Part shown: one piece after another, positions 7,395 to 11,824 of the stretch
How the letters are laid out: each line of letters begins with the position of its first letter
Numbering within the stretch: the stretch's first letter is position 1
From: Planctomycetota bacterium
Lineage (GTDB): Bacteria > Planctomycetota > B15-G4
Reading direction: 5' to 3'
Assembly: GCA_003644265.1 (NCBI GenBank)
Contig: QNBX01000141.1
Span: 1 to 11,824, forward strand
DNA: 11,824 bases
Position numbers and translations under genes: made by a program
Notes under the pieces: generated by a model
What the model saw: the letters and a program-made list of their open reading frames with translations, nothing else
The model's database searches: none
Told to the model about the DNA's origin: nothing

Positions 7395-8279
7395 TCAACC
7401 TGGAGCTGACAAGCCTCCAAGCTCCTGCTCCCTCCAGAACGCGGCCAGCCGCTCGAACGCTCCGCCAAGATCGGTCTCAGCAAGCTGCACATGCTGGGCG
7501 AGCGCCGCGTAGTCGGAGGCCCACTCGGGCGGAGGCGGAGGCAGCACCCGTGGCACGGGGTGACTGCAGAGCCGCCCGAAGACCAGGCTCAACGCCTGCA
7601 CGAGCGCGTCTCGGTCCGTCAGCCCAAGCTCTATCAAGAGCAGCAGATCGATGAGATCCTTGGTGCGCGTGTTCACGCGCTCGCCCCAGGGGCGGGTGTA
7701 GGCGTGGAGTTTCTCGGCGAACTGGCGCTCGCGAGGCACGAGCAGGACTCGCGCGGGCGCCACGCCAGCGAAGCCCAGGTGGTCGTCGCAGGTGGCGGGT
7801 TCGGGTCGCTCGGTTGGCTCGGCGTCGAGACCGACGTCCACGTGAAAGCCTACGTAGCTGCGGCCGCCGAGCGTGACCGCGACGGAGAACCGGAACCCGC
7901 CCGCCTGTCCACCGGCCAGAGCTTCACCGGGTCCGGCGACTGCGAACTCGAGGAAGTCTCCGAGATCGAGCAGCGCGGCATCTCTCAGCAGATCAAGCAG
8001 CAGATCGTGCGCCCCGGCGGGGGACGGACCCATCGGCGGCACCGCCAGGTCGAGGTCCCGGGTGGTGCGTGCGCGCCCGCCGAGGCGCAGCTCCATGGCG
8101 TACCCGCCCTTGAGGCGCCACGCTGCGCCGCGCTCGCTGAACAGCCGCGCCAGCAGGCGCTCCATGACCACCTTCTGGCGTAGCGTGTTGAGCGGGACGC
8201 CGCGTTCGTCGGCCGTTGCTTTGAGCCGGGCTTCGAGCGCCTGTCGGAATGACGCGCCGTCGGCGTACTCCCGACTCAC
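7395..8279 (-). CDS. abiEii: AbiEii/AbiGii-family nucleotidyltransferase toxin
   Basis: Predicted 294-residue toxin of the AbiE type IV toxin-antitoxin system. The nucleotidyltransferase (MNT-like) signature is intact: LKGGYAMEL (Gly58-Gly59) followed by RTTRDLDLAV with Asp75 and Asp77 as likely metal ligands. The further family segments VDVGL (Asp148), FAEKLHAY (Lys190) and RTKDLIDLLLLIEL (Lys207, Asp208, Asp211) are also present. Characterised members transfer nucleotides, in at least one case onto tRNA acceptor ends, and cause reversible growth arrest; AbiE of Lactococcus acts in abortive phage infection. The GTG start overlaps the antitoxin stop as GTGA, implying translational coupling. 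Length is normal and no key residue is missing, so the toxin is probably active. The C-terminal third carries a poly-Pro run (RVLPPPPPEW) of unknown meaning. Confidence 0.9.
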   Translation of the reverse strand: MSREYADGASFRQALEARLKATADERGVPLNTLRQKVVMERLLARLFSERGAAWRLKGGYAMELRLGGRARTTRDLDLAVPPMGPSPAGAHDLLLDLLRDAALLDLGDFLEFAVAGPGEALAGGQAGGFRFSVAVTLGGRSYVGFHVDVGLDAEPTERPEPATCDDHLGFAGVAPARVLLVPRERQFAEKLHAYTRPWGERVNTRTKDLIDLLLLIELGLTDRDALVQALSLVFGRLCSHPVPRVLPPPPPEWASDYAALAQHVQLAETDLGGAFERLAAFWREQELGGLSAPG

Positions 8280-8899
8280 GGCTTTCCTCGGCTGCCTGTG
8301 ACCGTGTCGAGGGCGAGGACGAGTCTCCCTGCCGGGTCTGCGGCGGCGCGTCGCGACATCTCCTTGGCCGTGACCAGCCCTCGCCTCAGCGCCTGGGTGA
8401 CGGCTTGGGTGAGCAGCTCTGTCGTGACGGTCGCTGAGTCTGCGGCGTCAGCCAGCGTGCGGCCGGCCGTGGTCACCGAGAACACCGTCCAGGGCCGCAG
8501 GTCCGACGCCTCGACTCGGGCCACGTGCAGGACGCAGTTCTTTGGCGTCGGCTTGCGGAACTGCGGCGGCACGCTGAGGTGCGTCTGTCCCGGAAGCACA
8601 TCCGAGAGGTCGTGCAGCAGCAGCGCCGTGTCGTGGCTGACCACCGCCCGCGGCTGGCCGCTCCGATCGCGACTCCACAGCGCCAGCCGGATCAGCTCGT
8701 CGTGCTCATCGAGGGGCATGGCCCGCACGCGATAGAGGCCGTGTCCGACCCGCTCCAGGTGCCCGGTGCCGAGATGATAGGAGAGGTGAGAGTGTCCGTA
8801 GCCCGCGCCGCGAGCCTGGGCGCTGGTCACATAGCCCCCCTGGCGCGCCGCAATGGCGTGCAGGGCATCGCGGGCAGCCAGCGTGTCTCGATAGGTCAC
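8276..8899 (-). CDS. abiEi: AbiEi-family antitoxin / transcriptional autoregulator
   Basis: A 207-residue protein with the AbiEi layout. An N-terminal winged-helix domain (residues ~8-60; GGYVTSAQARGAGYGHSHLS then HGLYRV) is followed by the conserved SHDTALLLHDLSD segment (88-100) and a C-terminal antitoxin domain. Known AbiEi proteins neutralise AbiEii without forming a stable complex (type IV) and repress their own promoter by binding inverted repeats with the winged helix. Here a nested palindrome sits exactly over the start region (8898-8940), supporting the same control. The start is GTG at 8899, with GAAGG ten bases upstream. The gene precedes and overlaps its toxin by four bases. It lies 160 bp downstream of the symporter gene on the same strand, but with what looks like its own promoter. 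Confidence 0.88.
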   Translation of the reverse strand: MTYRDTLAARDALHAIAARQGGYVTSAQARGAGYGHSHLSYHLGTGHLERVGHGLYRVRAMPLDEHDELIRLALWSRDRSGQPRAVVSHDTALLLHDLSDVLPGQTHLSVPPQFRKPTPKNCVLHVARVEASDLRPWTVFSVTTAGRTLADAADSATVTTELLTQAVTQALRRGLVTAKEMSRRAAADPAGRLVLALDTVTGSRGKP

Positions 8900-8940
8900 G
8901 GCGCAAGAACCTTCAGATTATTTGAAGGATTATGCGCCGT
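8898..8940. promoter_or_regulatory. Nested palindromic operator of the AbiE toxin-antitoxin operon
   Basis: Outer arms ACGGCGCA (8898-8905) and TGCGCCGT (8933-8940) are perfect inverted repeats. Inside them CCTTCA (8910-8915) and TGAAGG (8923-8928) form a second perfect pair, with symmetric four-base spacers and a seven-base AT-rich centre. Read on the minus strand, the element contains the predicted -10 box, the GAAGG ribosome site (inner arm) and the first two bases of the GTG start codon (outer arm). This would suit antitoxin binding. Confidence 0.75.
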
Positions 8941-8957
8941 GCAGCGGGCGGAGGGAA
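8929..8957 (-). promoter_or_regulatory. Candidate sigma-70-like promoter of the abiEi-abiEii operon
   Basis: On the minus strand TTCCCT (8957-8952) and CATAAT (8934-8929) are separated by 17 bases. The -10 match is good and the -35 match poor. A start of transcription near 8922 would leave a leader of about 22 bases holding GAAGG (8914-8910) and then GTG at 8899. The AT-rich patch stands out in an otherwise very GC-rich region. Confidence 0.45.
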
Positions 8958-9021
8958 GGGGATTGGGCGGGGAGTCCGGGTCCTCGGTGGTGTCCAAAGC
9001 GCACGGCCCACCAACCCGCCC

Positions 9022-9045
9022 CCGGCGCTGCCTGACAAACGCCGG
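9022..9045 (-). terminator. Possible hairpin downstream of the symporter gene
   Basis: CCGGCG (9022-9027) and CGCCGG (9040-9045) form a six-base-pair GC stem with a 12-base loop, starting 14 bases past the symporter stop codon in transcription direction. No T-run follows. It may help separate the symporter transcript from the toxin-antitoxin operon. Confidence 0.28.
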
Positions 9046-9059
9046 CTGACGACACGTTC

Positions 9060-10790
9060 TCAAGCGACGGGCGCTCGGCAGTCCCCTCGCTCCGAGAGCA
9101 CGACCCCCGCAGCAACCGCCGCCAGGCAGCCGATGGGGTTGAGCCAGAGCCAGGCGATGTCCGCAGACTGCGCCACGCCCACGGCGGCCATTCCGACGAA
9201 CAGGCCCCAGAAGGCGCCGCGGCCCGTGGCGCGCGGCACCGCGAAGGCCAGCACGAACACGCCCAGCAGCGAGCCGTAGAAGTAGCTGCCCACGGTGTTC
9301 ACGGCCTCGATCACCGAGCCGAGGGCGGCGGCCTGCAGCGCGAAGGCCGCGGCCAGTAGCGCCCAGGCCACGGTGGCCAGGCGTCCCACGCGCACCAGGC
9401 CGCGCTGGTCGGCGTCGGGCTGCACATGGTGCTGCCAGATGTCCACCACGGTGGTGGTGGCCAGGGCGTTGAGCTCGCTGTCGATGCTCGACATGGCGGC
9501 GGCGAACACGGCGGCCACCAGCAGGCCCACTAGCCCCAGCGGCAGGCGGTTCACCAAGAACCAAGGGAAGACGTGGTTGGTGTCGTCAGCGTTCTCCACC
9601 CCGGCGCGCTCCGCCAGCGCCAGGGTCTCGGCTCGCGCGGCGTCGACCTCGGCCTGGGCGGCGAGCCAAGCGGCCTGGTCACGCCCGTCGGCGGACGGGT
9701 CCCAGCCGGCGCGGGCGGCGGGCAGGGCCGCGGCGTGGCGCGCCTCCAGGGCCGCTGCGTGTCGCTCGCGCAGCGCGTCCAGCTCGGGCCCGAGCCCCGC
9801 GGCCTCGATGGCCGGCTCCACGCGCCCGTCGAAGTGCAGCGGCTGCTCGTCGTCGAACTGCAGGGCGCCGAACAGCAGCACGCCCACGAACAGCACAAAC
9901 AGCTGCAGCGGGATCTTGGCCAGGGCGTTGAGCAGCAGCGCCCGCCGACCGTCCGTCAGGGAGCGCGCCGCCAGCAGCCGCTGCACCTGGCTCTGGTCGC
10001 AGCCGAAGTAGGCCAGGAACAGAAAGGTCCCGCCCAGCAGCCCCGACCACACCGTGTACTTCTCGCTGGGCTCGAACGACCAGTCCAGCAGCTGCGTGCG
10101 CCCGGAGGCGCTGGCCAGGTCGAGCACGCCCGACAGGTTCGCGCCGGCGGGCAGCCCGTTCAGCATGAGCGCGGCGGCCAGCACCAGCCCGCCCAGCACC
10201 AGCGCCATCTGCAACACGTCGGTGACGATCACCGCGCGCAGGCCGCCCACCACGGTGTAGCCCAGCGCCACCAGGGTCATGGCGCCCACGCAGGCCGGCG
10301 TGCTCCAGCCCAGCAGCAGCGACAGCACCACCGACGGCGCGTAGATCACCACGCCCAGGGCCAGGCCGCGAGACGCCAGGAACAGGATCGCCGTGGCCAG
10401 GCGCGTGCGCTCGTCGAAGCGCTGCCCCAGCAGCTCGTAGGCCGTGGTCACACCCGCGCGCCGAAACAGCGGCAGCAGGGTGAAGGCCAGGATGACCATG
10501 GCCACGGGCAGCCCGAGGTAGAACTGCGCGAAGCCCATGCCGTCGGCGAAGGCCTTGCCGGTGGTGCCGATGACCGTGATGGCGCTGGCCTGGGTGGCCA
10601 TGATCGACAGGCCCACGGTCCACCAGGACATGGAGCGACCGGCCAGCAGGTACTCGTCCGCTGCGTCGGCGCCGCCGGCTCCATCCGCGCTGCTGGTCGC
10701 GGCGCCCCGCACGTGTCGGCCGGCGCGCACGCCGATCCACATCACCAGCGCCAGGTACGCGCTGAAGACCGCCCAGTCGATCGGGGTCAC
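9060..10790 (-). CDS. Sodium:solute symporter family protein (SSF/SLC5)
   Basis: A 576-residue integral inner-membrane protein with about 13 hydrophobic segments, the SSF topology. Family landmarks are DEYLLAGRSMSWW (45-57) before the second helix, the polar stretch ATQASAITVIGTTGKAF, GYTVVGGLRAVIVTDVLQ (177-194), YFGCDQSQVQRLLAARS (261-277) and AAAMSSIDSELNALAT (430-445), which contains the serines that line the Na2 sodium site in this family. It would import a small solute with Na+; the substrate (sugar, carboxylate or amino acid) cannot be read from the sequence. Residues ~312-403 form an Ala/Glu/Arg-rich hydrophilic insertion between membrane helices, a feature also found in homologues from large-genome bacteria. 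The start is GTG with GAGGA nine bases upstream. It follows the NYN gene by 91 bp on the same strand. Confidence 0.93.
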   Translation of the reverse strand: MTPIDWAVFSAYLALVMWIGVRAGRHVRGAATSSADGAGGADAADEYLLAGRSMSWWTVGLSIMATQASAITVIGTTGKAFADGMGFAQFYLGLPVAMVILAFTLLPLFRRAGVTTAYELLGQRFDERTRLATAILFLASRGLALGVVIYAPSVVLSLLLGWSTPACVGAMTLVALGYTVVGGLRAVIVTDVLQMALVLGGLVLAAALMLNGLPAGANLSGVLDLASASGRTQLLDWSFEPSEKYTVWSGLLGGTFLFLAYFGCDQSQVQRLLAARSLTDGRRALLLNALAKIPLQLFVLFVGVLLFGALQFDDEQPLHFDGRVEPAIEAAGLGPELDALRERHAAALEARHAAALPAARAGWDPSADGRDQAAWLAAQAEVDAARAETLALAERAGVENADDTNHVFPWFLVNRLPLGLVGLLVAAVFAAAMSSIDSELNALATTTVVDIWQHHVQPDADQRGLVRVGRLATVAWALLAAAFALQAAALGSVIEAVNTVGSYFYGSLLGVFVLAFAVPRATGRGAFWGLFVGMAAVGVAQSADIAWLWLNPIGCLAAVAAGVVLSERGDCRAPVA

Positions 10791-10799
10791 GCCGTCGCG

Positions 10800-10804
10800 T
10801 CCTC
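10800..10804 (-). promoter_or_regulatory. Ribosome binding site fixing the symporter GTG start
   Basis: GAGGA on the minus strand lies nine bases before the GTG at 10790 and supports that non-ATG start. Confidence 0.65.
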
Positions 10805-10881
10805 AGCGCGCCGGCGTGCGTACGGTCGGGGGCGTGTACGCCGTCGGCGGCGGGCGGCGTCGGCCATGTCCGCGGCCCTGC

Positions 10882-11742
10882 CTACTTGGCGGCCTTCTTC
10901 CGGGTGCGCTTGCGCGTGGACCGCTTGGGCTTGGGAGCGGCCGCCTCTTCCGTCGATTCGGTCGGCTCGGTCGGCTCGGTCGCCTCGGTCGCCTCGGAGA
11001 CCTCGGTCACCACCCAGGTGCCGCTCTTGGGGTCCTTGGCCAGCTCGATCAGGCCGCGCTTGCGCGCCTCCTCCAGCAGCTTGTTGAACGACGAGTACCC
11101 GTGGAACTCCTCGGAGAACTGGGGCTGCTTGCGCTTCATGGTCTCCTTGACCAGCGAGGAGTGCATGTTGCGCCCCTCGCGCTGCAGGGCGGCCACGGAC
11201 TCGAGCAGCAGCTCGAAGGCCTCGCGGGATTCTTCGGGCAGGCGCGACAGACCTCTGCTGCGCTTCTTGCGGCCGCGCGCCAGGTCGTCGTAGATGATGA
11301 ACTCGTCGCAGGCGTTGATCAGGATGCGACTGGTGCTGGCCTTCACGCCCACGCCGATGGTGTAGCGGTTGTTCTCGCGCAGCTTGGCCACCAGCGGCGA
11401 GAAGTCGGAGTCGCCGCTGATCAGCGCGAAGGTGTCGATGTGCGGCTTGGTGAACGACAGCTCCAGCGCGTCCACCACCATCTTGATGTCGGCCGAGTTC
11501 TTGCCACGCGAGGTCGAGCTGGGCATGTCGGTGAGTTCGACGCCGGAGTCGTGCAGCGGGCGCTTGTACTCGGCAAAGCGGCCCCAGTCGGCGTAGGCCT
11601 TGCGCACGATGACGTTGCCCTTGTCGAGCAGGCGCGCCATGACCAGGTCCATCTTGAAGGTCTCGAGCTTGGCCTCGCGCACGCCGATGGCCACGTTCTC
11701 GAGGTCGATGAACACGGCGATGTTGGTTGAGGTGGCGGCCAC
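10882..11742 (-). CDS. NYN (PIN-like) putative ribonuclease with OST-HTH/LOTUS domain
   Basis: I prefer GTG at 11742 (286 aa), because GGAG lies six bases upstream and the product then begins just before the conserved TNIAVFIDLENVAIG. A TTG 12 codons earlier (11778) lacks a ribosome site, and the frame is open to the window edge. Residues ~5-157 are a NYN/LabA-like PIN-fold domain with its acidic set: Asp13 (FIDLENV), Asp85 (NSADIKMVVDAL), and Asp111/Asp113 (SGDSDFSPLV). Together these suggest a metal-dependent RNase. Residues ~168-245 match OST-HTH/LOTUS (LLLESVAALQREGR, SSFNKLLEEARKRGLIEL), known for RNA binding, including G-quadruplex RNA. A Thr-Glu-X repeat and a Lys/Arg-rich tail (KPKRSTRKRTRKKAAK) follow. 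Cytoplasmic RNA processing or decay is inferred; the substrate is unknown. It lies 91 bp upstream of the symporter gene on the same strand, with no evident functional link. Confidence 0.9.
   Translation of the reverse strand: MAATSTNIAVFIDLENVAIGVREAKLETFKMDLVMARLLDKGNVIVRKAYADWGRFAEYKRPLHDSGVELTDMPSSTSRGKNSADIKMVVDALELSFTKPHIDTFALISGDSDFSPLVAKLRENNRYTIGVGVKASTSRILINACDEFIIYDDLARGRKKRSRGLSRLPEESREAFELLLESVAALQREGRNMHSSLVKETMKRKQPQFSEEFHGYSSFNKLLEEARKRGLIELAKDPKSGTWVVTEVSEATEATEPTEPTESTEEAAAPKPKRSTRKRTRKKAAK
10958..11011. repeat. 9-nt in-frame tandem repeat in the NYN gene
   Basis: Six 9-nt units of the TCGGTCGGC / TCGGTCGCC / TCGGAGACC type encode Thr-Glu-X or Ser-Glu-X triplets between the OST-HTH domain and the basic tail. 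The unit length keeps the frame, so copy-number change would lengthen or shorten an acidic linker. It resembles in size and composition the intergenic array at 3197-3304. Confidence 0.8.
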
Positions 11743-11748
11743 GGTGGG

Positions 11749-11752
11749 CTCC
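11749..11752 (-). promoter_or_regulatory. Shine-Dalgarno deciding the NYN start
   Basis: GGAG on the minus strand, six bases before GTG at 11742. No comparable site precedes the upstream TTG at 11778. Confidence 0.6.
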
Positions 11753-11824
11753 GGTGAGGTGGTGTTCGACGATACCAAGCGGGCGCGCCCGGGCGGCTCA
11801 GTACTCGGTACCCTGGTGCGCGCC

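Noticed and set aside
7229..7492. 88-codon upstream extension of the orphan lipoprotein frame
   Set aside because: It overlaps the end of the toxin gene on the same strand, and a full signal peptide begins only at 7228.

Overview
The window is very GC-rich and gene-dense. It shows outer-envelope lipoproteins with lipoboxes, many GTG starts, FG-GAP/ASPIC-UnbV proteins, a sodium:solute symporter and a NYN/OST-HTH protein. This suits a free-living Gram-negative lineage with a large high-GC genome, such as Myxococcota or Planctomycetota. The exact taxon cannot be read from the sequence. No rRNA, tRNA, transposase or CRISPR array was seen.

Left part (1-6353): two large, divergently transcribed, exported lipoproteins of the CRTAC1 / FG-GAP + ASPIC-UnbV type. 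The minus-strand one (1-3103, cut by the left edge) has a lipobox, a TPR-like helical region, an FG-GAP propeller, an ASPIC/UnbV domain and a further conserved C-terminal module. The plus-strand one (3366-6353) has a lipobox, a seven-motif calcium-loop propeller, ASPIC/UnbV and a C-terminal TlpA/ResA-like thioredoxin domain with a CAAC site. The plus-strand gene is interrupted by one in-frame TGA (5211-5213), after which the same frame and the same protein family continue. Just after the TGA lies a hairpin with the geometry of a bacterial SECIS element. The TGA is therefore a candidate selenocysteine codon, with a nonsense mutation or sequence error as alternatives. A 9-bp minisatellite lies between the two divergent genes.

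Middle (6354-8940): a small orphan lipoprotein gene (minus), then an AbiEi/AbiEii type IV toxin-antitoxin pair (minus, GTGA overlap). A nested palindrome covers the predicted -10 box, Shine-Dalgarno and start codon of the antitoxin, as expected for autoregulation.

Right part (9060-11742): a sodium:solute symporter (SSF/SLC5) and, upstream on the same strand, a NYN-domain putative RNase fused to an OST-HTH/LOTUS RNA-binding domain with a repeat-encoded acidic linker and a strongly basic tail. These look like housekeeping or accessory genes not obviously linked to the left-hand pair.

The most interesting item is the probable recoded TGA in the propeller-thioredoxin lipoprotein. The operator-like palindrome of the AbiE pair and the divergent pairing of two ASPIC/UnbV lipoproteins come next.
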